Below, piece by piece: positions 22,201 through 32,189 of a stretch of DNA of 64,000 nt (its first letter is position 1; the number at the start of each line of letters is the position of its first letter). The DNA comes from Typha latifolia (Eukaryota; Streptophyta; Magnoliopsida; Poales; Typhaceae). The notes beneath the pieces are model-generated. The model did not search any database, was not told where the DNA came from, and worked only from the letters and a program-made list of their open reading frames with translations. The position numbers and the translations under genes are program-made. The stretch is from NCBI GenBank assembly GCA_019914945.1, contig CM034112.1, positions 4,425,001 through 4,489,000 of the forward strand, written 5' to 3'.

Positions 22201-25200
22201 AAAAGAATCCGCAAGGGTCTAGATGAATGGAAAGCACACAACACTTTTATGCTTTAACAACAATATTGGCATTTGTTCTCCCCATCAAGTTGCCTCCAAA
22301 AAATATATTTTGTTGGATCATCAGTATCTAATTTGGGTAGCCTCCAAAAAGATGTTTATTTTTGAGCAAATAAGACCTTCAATGGTGCTGCTCGAGGAGC
22401 ATTTAATTACAATATTTTTGTCACATCATATTCTGGTTTTCATTGTCAAAATTTCTTGTCATATTCTAGAGCTTAAAGCCTTGTTTGCTTTGAGATTATG
22501 GGAAGCTCTAGCATAGATATTCTAGATTTTTATTCTTAAAATTGTACCTCTAATCTAGAGTAGGGTATTCTGATGTTTATTTATAATCTAGAATAGTGGT
22601 CCGATAATTATATTTCATAATGTTGAGGTAAATAAGGAAACTTTTGCGTCTTCTATGAATCTACAAAAATCCCCCCTTGATGTGACAAAAAGTAGATTGA
22701 TGGAATGGATGAACTAAACCGCAATGGCACCATATAATAAATGCTGTAGTAACATTCTCTATGTCTGCAGTGTATGCATCTATATACACATTATCATTCT
22801 CTATTTATGTAAGTATTACATATTAATATTCTCTATGTATGCAATGCCACTATACTACTATTCTCTACGTATGCAATGACTACATATTACCGTTCTCTAT
22901 GGACGCAGTGACTACATATTATTTTCTATGTATGTGATGGCTATATGTTACTATTCTCTATATATGTAATGGTTACATATTAACATCTACTTGTAAGTAT
23001 GCAATGCATACCTAAGTAAAAACTAACATAGGTGGGGATAGCAAAGAGGAGAAAGGCATATAAATTGAGCAGAAAGTTTTGGTTTGTGGAATGAGATAAG
23101 TTGGTAAGAGGAGAGGAAATGATTTTTGAAATAAGTTTAGTTAAATCAAAGGTAAAGTTGTAATTGGGTTTATTCTTGATAGTAGTGTTTCTAATCTAAA
23201 GTAGGAATAGTTTGATATTGGTTTCTCTAGAATAGAGAAAAGGATAATGGTTGATGGTGGCAATGAGCCAAACAAGAGCGATTGCTTGTCTTTGGCTCAT
23301 AATTATATTTATCTAACTTGAACAGTAATCCAGCTGGAAATCAAGTTGAAATCCTAGCTCATGCTTAGCTTAAAAGAATTCGAGCTAGCTCCCTCTTGTT
23401 TGGCTCCTTTGGCTAGTTAGCTAGGTGAATTAATTCAAGCTTGTTCAAAGTCAGGTTAACTAGCTCACTTAAAGCCCATTTAGAGCTCCACGAGTTTGAT
23501 TCACCTAGCTGAGATGATAGCTAGAATATCTATTAATGAATAATCAGTTTTTAAACGTTCGATTTGAATGTAAAGGTTACATGTCTATATGTGTTTGATT
23601 TCAAACAAAAGTTTCATGCCTATGTTATAGTGCGTTAAGCAAAGCCAGAAGCAAGCAAGATGAGGAAGCGAAGCTTCGTAGACAAGGCTCGTTCCGTGCT
23701 TGACTTACGAGCTCGTGTAGTAAGGCCTCGCAAGCTGAACACGAGTTGTTTGTGAACAATGAGCTAAATTGACAGACCCACTAGATCTTGAAAGACTTAT
23801 TCATGACATGATTTCTGAACCTGTACTTCCCTGTTTACTTTTGATTATCACATAATGAAATGTTACCTTTCCTTTGATGTTGTGCTTCAGGTTTCTTCTT
23901 CTTTTCCTTGTTTATAATCATCGCTCACCTTCCATTTTTTTTTAACTGAAATGCTTAAGTAAAAGATTTAAATGGTGACAGGGCATGGTATTCTTTCCTA
24001 TTCACGTGTAAGATCAGTTAGGCATGAATTGATGCTGTTTTTGCTCGAGGATTCAAAGTCTCTGACTTCTCAAATATTCAAGAGTTTTAAGTCATCGTGT
24101 GAAACTTGCCCAAATCTATGCTATTTGCTTTGGTTGGACACAGAAGCAACTATGGAAGTTCTTAAATGTGCTTTAATGGAAGAGGGGCGTGAACCATTAG
24201 ATAACTCCACTAATAATGCCATTGTACCTCCTATTGATAATGGGCAAGATGATTTTGGGAGACTAGAAGATCATAATATTATGGTACAGAAGATTTCAAA
24301 CAAGCTTATAGATGTTCTTGGCTTGGAAAATGAGCTGATCAGATCAATTGTCTTGGATGGCGACATGCAAGTTTGGCCTTCAGAAAAGGACTTAAGTCAT
24401 TTGCTTGAGTTCATCACTTTTCTTGTTTCTTTTAAACAAGCAACAATATCTCAAAGAGTATTAAAGCATGTTTTTGAATATTTAACATCACCCATTGTGG
24501 GATTATGCACTCCTAATCTAAATGCAGTAGCATCTCAAAAAGAGAAACAAGTGCTGACACTTTTGAGGGCAATTCCGCAGACGAAATGGAATTCTGATGA
24601 TATGTTACATCTCTGCGAGAAGGCGCAATTTCATCAGGTGAGCTTGTTATTTACATATTTTAACTATGACTCATATCACTCTGAATGGGACTTTTGCAAT
24701 TTAATTGTATTTGACTTTTTGATTTAGCATATAAAATTAAATGCATATATTTTTATAGTCGATGCACATTTTTGTTATAATGGAATACATAAAATTTACA
24801 TATCCGGTGGACAGTAGAGTCTATTACTGCAAATAAAAAGAAACCAAATGCAATTAAATTGCCAAAGCCCCCACTCTGAACTTGAATTACTGTCTGAGAA
24901 TATTCTGGTGCATAGCATCCTCACAGTCAGATGGTTATCTATTTTCATATTTTTATCCTTGTTGATGATACAGGCGTGTGGCATAATACATATGATCAGA
25001 GGTCAAAATATTGCTGCTTTAGATAGTTATATGAAGGATGTTCGTGAACCTATCCATGCATTTGCCTTTATCAACAAAATGTTACTACAGTTGGCAAATA
25101 GTGAAGCTTTGTCTTTTCGGTCAGAAGTAATTTGTCGAATTCCTGAGCTGGCCAAGCTAAGCAGGTGAATCTGTAGAAAAATTTCAGTGTCTTTGGCTTT

Positions 25201-28200
25201 TATACCTATAATTACTATAGAAGATCTCTTCAATCTGTTGCATTTATTCTTCTTTGATTTGTATCTCGAAATTGTGTATGTTTCATTTTCTAACTATGGC
25301 TTGTATGTCTCAGATCATGCACATTCTTTTTGGTCATTGACCATTTCAGTAGCGAGAGCAAACATATTCTCTCAAAGCTTCACTCCCATCCGCAAAGTCT
25401 TTTCCTTCTCCTTAAAACTGCGATCGAGGTTCACTTGTCTGGCACTCTCAACATTTCTGAGCTTGAAATTGACCATCTGTCCAACAATCCAGTTGGGATA
25501 GTGGGAAATACCTCCAATGAAATTGAAGCTTTTGTGGAAAGACTAAGATCTCCAAAGCTTCTGCATCATAATGCAATTCATATAACTGATGATCTGGTTG
25601 AAGAGTATTTGGAGGTAAGATTTCTCTGCAACTTGTTTAGAAGTAAAGGGTGCTATTACTATTAGTAACTGAATACATTAAGTTATTCAATAAAACTAAT
25701 GAACTATGCATTTATACCATATTCAACATTTCCATCGTTATTTCCACTTCTACATTTCCTTTTGGTACACCAAGTGGCTATTTCAAAATCCAATTTGATT
25801 ATCGAATAGCAAAGCTTTGGCTGATAAATACTAGAATATGTGCTTGATCAACATATCTAATATAGTAAGGATTCTGTTTAGCTGAACATTTTAAGTTTCC
25901 CTCAATAATTGCTCTATTATATTCTGTCTATGATATTCTTGCAACAGTCTATGCATGTGAAGAATTGTGATGCAAACATGACCTTCAAGGGAATGTGTTA
26001 AAGAAGTATTCTTATTAACTGAAAATCTGAAAAATACGTCGTTAAAAAATTTATTAGATAATGTTAGAATATAGACAATGAAACTACCATTTTCTAATAA
26101 ATTTTAAGAGTAACTAGTGATATAACATGGAATCAAGAGCAAGAGCTATAGCTATCATTTAAAATATAAAACCTTCACCTATTTAATTCACATGCACTTT
26201 TTGGGCCTATACATGAATGACTGAATTAGGAATCTAGGTTAGAATTAAAAAGTACTTTTTAAGCGTTGTTAAATAACTTTGTTCTTTTCTTGTTTATAAA
26301 TACTTTTTTAGCCAACATTCTCAACCACATGTCTGATGCTGGCATATATAAAGTGATAAATAATTCAGAGCAAGGGAATGTATATGGTAGATAACTAGAC
26401 ATCAAGTTGCTCCATTAATTCAGCAGTGTGGTGTTTTGAATATTACAGATGTGAATATGTTCTGCTTAACAGTATTCATGGCAATTATAATTTAGAGAGG
26501 AAGACTTTATTCTTTACATTATATTGACAGAATCTAATGAAACATTATTTTACTGTTCCTTGTTCACTAGTTCCCATTTATCTGATGTGCTTGTTTTCAG
26601 AATAGATTTTCACATTAATGAAACCTTCACATCCTTTTGTGCAGCTTTTGTGTCAATTTGAACGCACTTCAGTTCTTCAGTTCCTTGAAACTTTTGACAA
26701 CTATAGACTGGAGCACTGTCTGCGTCTTTGTCAAGATTATGGAATTACAGATGCAGCTGCTTTTTTGCTAGAAAGGGTTGGTGATGTTGCAAGTGCCCTA
26801 GTGCTTATGATCACTGGTCTTAATGAAAAATTTAAATTGCTTATCGCTGCTGTGGAAAATACACTATGTGGCATCTCATCGAGTAATTTGACAGAGATTG
26901 GGCAACCTAGTAACATATTAAAAATGAACGAGGTTTGTTCATTTGGCCATTAATGTTAGTAGAGTATTATCTTTAGCTATTATCTCTTGTGGTTATAATG
27001 AACCATTGTAGGTAAAGTTCTTACTTCTATGCAGGCTATTCTGGTGCTTGATGTATTGCATGCTTCTATTGCCTTATGCCAAAGAAATAGTCAACGTTTA
27101 GATCCACAAGAGTCCGAATCTCTTTGGTTTCGTCTGTTTGACTCGTAAGTTGTATACTCAACTATTTTATAGTGTAAATATACATAACTACAGTGTCTTT
27201 GTGTAAATGCAAATATCGTACAAAGATACTTAAACAGCAGTCTGAGAATTGAAAAACATATGTTCTGTTTATGTTTGGTTATTCCCATCACATGTGCATT
27301 TTGTTTTTTCTCTCTTATCAATATTAATGGTGATTTTAGTGAATATCTTATTTACCTTAATGACATTTTATTCATTTTCAATCAAAGCATGGAAACAGTG
27401 TGACCTTTACCTCATTTATTTTCAGAATGTATTTTTGTTGGAGGGGCTTATGAGATATATAGATTTCTTAACCTCTTTAAGAATGAACCATATTAAATAA
27501 TAAAATAATCATTCCAATCAGCTCTAACACTTATAGAAAGATGGACCTCCTCTGGTTATTTCCACATAGGAAGCTTGGCCAAGTGGCCAACTACACAAGC
27601 AAGCAGATTTACTATATTAGCAAAATTTGCTTGCTTATGCTGGTTTTTGATTAGAACATGTGTAATAAGAGCAATACACTTCATTGTAACAGTAATTTAG
27701 TTTCCTGAATGAGAACACTTGTCACTTGTAATAAAGAAACTGGGTCATACTGAAGATTCTGCCGTTTTAGTTGCTTATTTTGGTAACGTAATAAAATATC
27801 AAATGCCATGCAAGAAGCACCACGTTGTGTACCCAAGTATCCTAGAAAGACTAAATAAAACTATATGCAGGTTCATTTCTCTAGCATATCTAACTGTTTC
27901 ATTTTCCTAGGTTAACATCTTCCATATGCAAAATATAGCTCCATATATATGTGAGATCGATTTATCAGAATGCCTATAGATGAGACACTTGGTTTCTAGA
28001 AATATCACCTAACTAAATAAGAAATAGAAATCCCAGAGATTGAGAAAATAAAGGTAAAACACGATCATAAGCAAGGTTAAATTCATAGAAAATAATAATT
28101 GTTTTGTTGAGTTTCGAAAGTTATCCATTGTCAGTTTCTTCCATGTACTGAAGAGTTAAGATTTCAGTCATGTTCAAGCTAGGAATGGTTTTACTAGCAG

Positions 28201-31200
28201 AGTCGATTATGAAAAATATCTTATTTTTCTCTGCATTATGTCAAACATTATGGATGTATAAAATGTTTGTATGAGTATTGTTTTTGAGTCTCTAAACGAA
28301 ATAAATTTAACTTCTAATCTAAAGCACAAAATCCAAAAGAGCGAAAAAATATAGTGGAGGTGGAGTCCGGGTACGTCTTGCTCAGTTGTCACGCTGACTA
28401 TTACCTGAGATAGATAAATAAAAAAAAGAAATCCATAAGCCAATAACTATAGCTCAGTGAGTGGAATCCACTCGAAAATCAAATAAATTATAAATCTTAT
28501 TAATGTTGAATAATAATAAAAACTAAAATCAACAATATACATAACAATTTACAATAGGCATGCTCTTTAAAAATAATGACATTGTTTTATAATTATTGTA
28601 ATTAGTTTAAAGTTAATAAAACAGATCTTCATTTATTTATTTTCGCCATCGTACACTTAGGAAGTATTAATAAGACTTCGTGTATCTCAAGCATATTGAG
28701 GTGCATGGCTGATCATGATTCTTATTTCGGAACTTTCTAAGTGGAGGTGGAGCCCGGATAGGTGTGGGAGCTTGGGCAGGAGCAGTTTCTGATCCCGAAC
28801 CAAGAATTGCAGTTGGTGCAAAAGCTGACGCTTGAGCAGGAGCCGGCTCTTGCTCCCTACTCCAGTCAGGAGATAAACTCTGGGCCGCAGCTCCTCGTCG
28901 ATGACGACGCGTATATATATTGCCCCTTCAAGATTTATAAATGAGATAAGAATACTTTTACTGAATATACCAAAATTTTCGTAATGAACCTGAGCTTATG
29001 CCACTGGACCTCCACACAACGGTGATTTAGGATAACAAAATTTAGGCTCTGTCTCTGAAATTAGTAGAACAACATATTCACTTACAATTAGGTAAAGAGC
29101 GTTCAGTTTGATTGTCGTGTCTCATTGCATTGAGCTATAGATGCTGATCCATAAAATACCATAAAGGATATGTGCTGCAGCAGATTATTGACATGATAAA
29201 ATATCAATTGTGTTATATGTGCTGCTCTGCGTCAATGTGTATCCAAGTGATAGACTACTCAAATGTTCTGGACAAAATTACAAGTTTCTTTCCAACTTTC
29301 CCATTTGAGAGCTGTGTGCCTGATTAAGGCAGCATGCTTTCTATTTAGGGACTGCAAAGTCCTATAGGTGAGAGAAAGAAAAGGGCAGAGAACATAAAAG
29401 AGAGTATTGGATCCAACCTGTATTCGACTCGCATTAAGAAACAAATTCGAAATTGCATCTGTCGTATCCATTGTTTTCCGCATTGATGTTTAGGCTTCTC
29501 TCAGATCCCGCCTAGATGACCGCCTTAGTATCTCGAATCATATTTTAGTACGTTGGTTGACTTGAAATTGGTAACTTCTATAGATCTAGATAGTGGGCTC
29601 TAATTGCTTATAATAGTTCTTAACAAGAATACATTAATATATTTTCTCTAATTATTATTTCTTTTATTTGTTTATTGTTAAACTGTTTTGAATTTTGAGC
29701 GCTCACTTACAAAACTGTCTAGATGTTAGGCGCTACATTACCCCTTCTTCGCTCTTCTATCGTCTGCTGTCTTTTAAAACCTTGGTTATATCAGCTATTG
29801 GGGAAGCCGGTTTGGTTGATAGAGGACGATACAACTGATACTAGCTGAAACCATGGAAATATCAACCCCTATTTGGGATTGGCACAATTTGGTACCAATA
29901 TGTACTGGATTATATGTATCAGTATCGGCTTATACTTCAAACCAGCAAGCTTGTATTTCATTCATGCTGGTACATTTTATGTTACATGAAGGTTCAGTAT
30001 GCTCTGGCTCATTATTTAGATGTAGTAATACATGACACAATAATTATAGTTTATCTTGGATTGTAGACCTGCTTGGTGCATGCTTCTATTATATATAGTC
30101 GTGCTCATTATTTAGATGGAATAATACATGACAGAAAAATTCTTGCTCATGGTGGATTCTAGGCCTGCATAGTATTATTCTTGTACCTTTTCAGGTTTTT
30201 ACTCTAAATTGATTTTGACACTGCATCATATGTTGCTTAAGTTGTGTTAGATCCTTGTTGCCAATAATAATAAATTGTGATTTGCTAAAAATGACTCTTG
30301 TTTATCAACCCTCAAGTTCTCTCAAATGATATTATGGATGTATTATTGTAAAATTTTATTCTTTTTTTATCATTTTGCGAATAAACTGTAATGGAAGTTA
30401 AAAGAAAAATGTAATAAAATACAAAAGATCACTTGGATGTTATTCATTATAGTAAATCTCCTGTTTAAATATTCTTGATGTGACAGTTCTTTAGTCTTCT
30501 CATAATTTTCAAATGTGTGAAGTTGTGCCTTTTTGCCTTTTCATTTCAGCTTTTCTGAGCCACTGAAGAGATTTAGCAGTGACAAGGACATATATGAACT
30601 AAGCTGGTTGGGAAAGATGCCTGCAATTGGTGGTGACCAGGTCAATGGAGAAGAATCCCCTTTAGGGAGGCCATTTGAGAGCAAAATATGTTTCACTCTT
30701 TTGCGGAGAGTGTTTTCACAATTTGTTGGGGAAATTATTGAGGGAATGGCTGGATATATACCCTTGCCAGTAATTATGGCCAAACTCCTTTCTGACAATA
30801 GGAATCAGGAATTTGGTGATTTTAAAATCATCATAATTAAAATGCTGGAAACATATGGTTACGAGAAAAGAATTCTAGTAAGTATATCTGCACCACGCCT
30901 GCATGCTGTATATTGCTTTTTATCTTTAGTTAAAGTGTGTTGTGTTTATCTCTGGTATAACTTTCAGACGCAAAATAGCTACTTCTGAAATTTTAGAAGA
31001 TGTCCTTCAAGCTGCATCTTGTTCAAGACGTAGCTATTTGAAAAACAGAATGCTTGTGGAAGTTGTTTAACTATCCTTCCTCTATCTTCTGTGTTCCTTT
31101 CTCATCTCGGGTGATAAAAGTTAGCTCCTCCATTAAAATAGACACGACTCTCAGATGCATGTTTTGTACCGAAGTGTGTTTCATTGGTAGAATGCACCCT

Positions 31201-32189
31201 TTTGGATATATTGAACTTAAAAGACAAATGCATTGACTGCTATGTTTCTCAGCTGTGAGAAATTGATAATGATGTTTGATTTAAATCCATGTCCAAGCAT
31301 ATTGTTACTCTTATGTCTTATGATCATATTTTAAATCTTGTTAATGTCCTTTTCAGATTCATGTCTCACAAGAAAAAATCATGTAATTTACTTTTTATCA
31401 ATTTATATTTTTCCTTCTCCCATCTCTAGGAGACAGCTAAATCAGTAATTGAGGATGACACGTTTTATACCTTCTGCTTGCTAAGGAAAGGGGTTTCTCA
31501 TGCTTTTGCCCCAGAAGAGTTCAGGTGCTGCATATGCAATTGCTCTCTTAACAAGGGCTCTGCTAGTTCAGGAGTTCGAGTATACAAGTGTGGTCATTCA
31601 ACACATGTTTATTGTGAATCTGAGGAAAGCATGTCGTCCAACAAAGTGTCCTTGTCTGGATGTCCAGTCTGTTTTCTGAAAAAGGACTCACATGCACGAA
31701 ACAAATTGGTTGATGTGGAGAACGGGTTAGTCAATTATGATCCATCAAAGCTCATGCATTCACAAGGAGTCCTTAATGTTCAACACCTGCATGAATCAGA
31801 TATTGTAGAGAGACCTCGTGGGATTCAACAAATGTCACGGGTAAATCTAATGTTCTTAAAATATTTAACTTGCTGCTATTTTATTTTTGTTGATTTCCTT
31901 CATTTGCATTTATTTTATATCTGAGCCAAAAGAGATTTTGTTCTTGCAGTTAGAAATATTAAGTAATCTCCAGAAAGCTCAAAAATCTTTTCAGATAGAT
32001 ATTTTACCTCAACTGAGACTTTCACCTCCAGCTATCTATCATGAGAAGGTCCAGAAAGGAGCCAGTTTGATTGGGGAAACAAGTAACAATTCATTGAAAA
32101 CTGAAAAGCATAAACCTAGGCAACATAAGGAGCTAAAATCCAAAGGGCCAGTGAGTCGGTTCCCCTTGAGAAAGAGCATACTTAGGTAG
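8356..32189 (+). CDS. VPS8: VPS8, CORVET tethering complex subunit (3' part, 17 exons; 5' end outside window)
   Basis: Encodes the last 1453 residues of vacuolar protein sorting-associated protein 8, the CORVET-specific subunit that binds Rab5-type GTPases and tethers early endosomes. Exons: 8356-8676, 8778-9029, 9151-9271, 9359-9501, 9592-10225, 13271-13335, 13414-13515, 13666-13808, 21196-21251, 23982-24637, 24974-25164, 25314-25614, 26645-26932, 27035-27144, 30550-30877, 31430-31840, 31950-32189. All introns are GT-AG, the phases agree at each junction, and the 4362 nt form one frame ending in TAG. Family-specific stretches include [54 protein letters not shown] and a RING finger near residues 1269-1318. 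Plant VPS8 is roughly 1900 residues as I recall, so about 450 N-terminal residues are missing. Four introns exceed 2.7 kb and carry transposons. Identification is by remembered family sequence; exon edges are by reading splice sites. Confidence 0.93.
10983..12005. mobile_element. Mutator-like GATCGGCCGATAC-ended element (degenerate copy)
   Basis: The left end has CGGATCGGCCGATCCCGATC. The right end has CGGTTGATATGGCCGATCC and TCTCGAACCTTG. The interior is CT-rich with a TTC microsatellite (about 11681-11708). Flanks show a partial 9-mer duplication (ATTGAAACT / ATTTAAACA, 6-7 matches). It shares end sequence with 14081-14990 and 45915-46447. No transposase is visible. Confidence 0.55.
11093..11521. 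mobile_element. Short hAT-type element nested inside the Mutator-like element
   Basis: Ends are CAAGGACGCCTCGTGC at 11093 and, on the opposite strand, CAACGATGGCCGTGCC ending at 11521. They are flanked by CTCCTTAC and CTCCTTAT (7 of 8 identical). The ends match the two longer hAT copies at 3792 and 55753. The 429-bp interior is GC-rich, with CGCCGTCGCCGT and CTCGCCGATCGCC tandem units, quite unlike its AT-rich surroundings. Confidence 0.75.
12654..12787. repeat. Two-unit tandem duplication, 67-bp unit
   Basis: AGATGAAGAGAAAGG at 12654 and AGATGAAGAAAAAGG at 12721 begin two near-identical units, each ending GAGTAGGATCACTGGC. Confidence 0.85.
13271..13808 (+). CDS. VPS8: VPS8 exon block 2: solenoid, [16 protein letters not shown] region
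   Basis: Three exons (13271-13335, 13414-13515, 13666-13808) give residues 491-594. The codon for Gly491 is split across a 3-kb intron (G|GC). The peptide runs [18 protein letters not shown], then [20 protein letters not shown], then [20 protein letters not shown]. This is the clathrin-heavy-chain-like helical repeat region shared with other VPS tethering subunits. The block ends in phase 2 (AG|) before a 7.4-kb intron that hosts four separate mobile-element remnants. Confidence 0.92.
14081..14990. mobile_element. Mutator-like element with 11-bp target duplication
   Basis: The ends carry AGGTTCCAAAAC (left) and, on the opposite strand, ATGGTTCCAAGTTTTGG (right). Both sides are flanked by GGTTATTTCTA (14070-14080 and 14991-15001), a duplication of 9 to 11 bp as in the Mutator superfamily. 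Subterminal zones are built of GATCGGCC / CGATACATATCGG / GATCCCG words. The centre is a CT/AG-rich strand-switching tract (CTCTCT to GAGAGA around 14690). No transposase, so it is non-autonomous. Confidence 0.7.
15019..16420. mobile_element. 1.4-kb PIF/Harbinger-like element, copy 2, with TAA flanks
   Basis: Begins GCCCCCATTCATTG and ends GTGAATAAGGCC, with TAA on both sides (15016-15018 and 16421-16423). Same orientation and same internal order as 1414-2718. At 15990-16190 it carries TATTGCATACCTA / CCTAGTGCCCCGC tandem units of about 36 bp. It starts only 15 bp after the Mutator-like element ends. No coding capacity seen. Confidence 0.6.
16940..19955 (+). mobile_element. Internally deleted Ty3/gypsy LTR retrotransposon
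   Basis: Two related LTRs flank a 1.25-kb interior. Left LTR: about 16940-17845. Right LTR: 19091-19955, starting TGATGTGACATCA. Both end CAATTTTGAGTT(A/G)CA. After the left LTR, TAGTATCGGAGC matches 10 of 12 bases of the usual initiator-Met primer-binding site. The interior retains only decayed integrase and a C-terminal chromodomain-like tail; gag, protease and reverse transcriptase are gone. The LTRs differ by many substitutions and indels, so the insertion is old. It lies in sense with VPS8. Confidence 0.8.
18058..18880 (+). pseudogene. Ty3/gypsy integrase remnant
   Basis: Reads [34 protein letters not shown], a stop where Trp is normal, then [20 protein letters not shown] and [12 protein letters not shown]. 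It continues after frameshifts to [18 protein letters not shown] and [16 protein letters not shown] sequence. The catalytic Asp-Asp-Glu positions are recognisable, but several stops and frame changes make it non-functional. Confidence 0.85.
21196..21251 (+). CDS. VPS8: VPS8 exon block 3: 56-nt exon isolated between two large introns
   Basis: A single short exon encodes [18 protein letters not shown] and flanking split codons (residues about 594-612). It starts after TTAACAG with one base completing a Ser codon and ends in phase 1 before GTAAGG. It is flanked by introns of 7387 and 2730 bp, so it is easily missed by automatic gene callers. The sequence is strongly conserved in plant VPS8 proteins as I remember them. 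Confidence 0.9.
21847..21955. repeat. Minisatellite, 30-31-bp unit, about 3.6 copies
   Basis: Units start TATAGGGGGCAAAGTGATAC at 21847, 21877, 21908 and 21938. The first three also share GTGTCAAAG or GGTCAAAA. Confidence 0.9.
22474..23279. mobile_element. Inverted-repeat element with internal GTATGCAATG tandem array
   Basis: Left end GCCTTGTTTGCTTTGAG; right end on the other strand GCTCTTGTTTGGCTCATTG. At 22750-23010 it carries about seven diverged units of TTCTCTATGTATGCAATG plus ACTACATATTA, around 38 bp each. The array words resemble those in the TAA-flanked elements at 1414 and 15019, suggesting kinship. No coding frame. Confidence 0.5.
23330..23780. repeat. AGCTCGAG-type dispersed repeat
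   Basis: Dense CTAGCTCATGCTTAGCTT, AATTCGAGCTAGCTCC and ACGAGCTCGTGTAG words, related to 7900-8060 and 63570-63670. Confidence 0.5.
23982..25614 (+). CDS. VPS8: VPS8 exon block 4: central helical repeats
   Basis: Three exons (23982-24637, 24974-25164, 25314-25614) give residues 613-995. The first begins GG|CAT after TGACAG and contains [20 protein letters not shown] and [20 protein letters not shown]. The second starts [20 protein letters not shown], a solenoid repeat. The third holds TFFLVIDHF and [20 protein letters not shown]. The stretch between about residues 640 and 720 is acidic, rich in Asn and Asp, and less conserved, which fits a loop. Confidence 0.91.
24638..24973. other. VPS8 intron, 336 bp
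   Basis: Plain AT-rich intron with donor GTGAGC and acceptor ATACAG; nothing else seen. Confidence 0.85.
25615..26644. other. VPS8 intron, 1.0 kb
   Basis: Donor GTAAGA and acceptor TTGTGCAG. The sequence is AT-rich and I see no repeat or coding segment in it. Confidence 0.85.
26645..27144 (+). CDS. VPS8: VPS8 exon block 5: [20 protein letters not shown] repeat
   Basis: Two exons (26645-26932, 27035-27144) give residues 996-1128. The first opens right after TTGTGCAG and holds [20 protein letters not shown] plus [17 protein letters not shown], a highly conserved helical repeat of the VPS8 family. The second encodes [20 protein letters not shown] and SLWFRLFDS. It ends in phase 2 (TC|) and is joined to the next exon over a 3.4-kb intron. 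Confidence 0.92.
28670..28935 (-). other. Antisense Ala/Pro-rich coding-like segment, unidentified
   Basis: On the minus strand one frame reads [20 protein letters not shown], then [20 protein letters not shown] and [17 protein letters not shown]. It is GC-richer than its surroundings, which are AT-rich. The phrase GTGGAGGTGGAGYCCGG recurs at 28355 and 28741. It could be a captured fragment of a cellular gene or a retroelement gag linker. I do not recognise it. Confidence 0.3.
29480..29788. repeat. GGTTTTAAAA repeat, uninterrupted copy (reverse orientation)
   Basis: Read on the minus strand it matches both halves of the split repeat at 10819-12235: CCAAGGTTTTAAAAGAC, GTAGCGCCTAACATC, ATTCTTGTTAAGAACTATT and ACTAAGGCGGTCATCTAGG in the same order. 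Confidence 0.65.
30550..30877 (+). CDS. VPS8: VPS8 exon block 6: pre-RING helical region
   Basis: One exon gives residues 1128-1237, starting with the base that completes Ser1128 (TC|C) after CATTTCAG. It encodes [40 protein letters not shown] and [20 protein letters not shown], ending ILVKL-like at ATTCTA before GTAAGT. This segment typically sits directly upstream of the RING finger in VPS8 and fits the C-terminal part of the solenoid. Confidence 0.92.
30878..31429. other. VPS8 intron, 552 bp
   Basis: Donor GTAAGT and acceptor CATCTCTAG; no other feature seen. Confidence 0.85.
31430..32189 (+). CDS. VPS8: VPS8 exon block 7: RING finger and basic C-terminal tail
   Basis: Two exons (31430-31840, 31950-32189) give residues 1238-1453. 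The RING finger lies in the first, with metal ligands in [21 protein letters not shown] and SGCPVC (about residues 1269-1318). Plant and yeast VPS8 share such a C-terminal RING, required for CORVET assembly. The last exon encodes a short coiled segment ([20 protein letters not shown]) and a Lys/Arg-rich tail ending [11 protein letters not shown] before TAG at 32187-32189. The stop overlaps a possible splice donor (CTTAG|GTAGGA). Splicing to the acceptor before 32269 would end the protein only one residue later, at LRS. Confidence 0.9.

Larger units (their letters stand above)
21252..23981. other. VPS8 intron of 2.7 kb with tandem repeat and inverted-repeat element
   Basis: Holds a 30-31-bp tandem repeat (21847-21955), an inverted-repeat element with its own tandem array (about 22474-23279) and an AGCTCG-type repeat (23330-23780). 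Bases 21252-21840 and 23790-23981 are plain AT-rich intron. Confidence 0.75.
27145..30549. other. VPS8 intron, 3.4 kb
   Basis: Contains an antisense Ala/Pro-rich open segment (28670-28935), an intact small GGTTTTAAAA repeat (29480-29788) and a decayed GATACTAGC-type stretch (29790-29990). The rest is AT-rich intron without identifiable content. Splits Ser1128 as TC|C. Confidence 0.75.
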
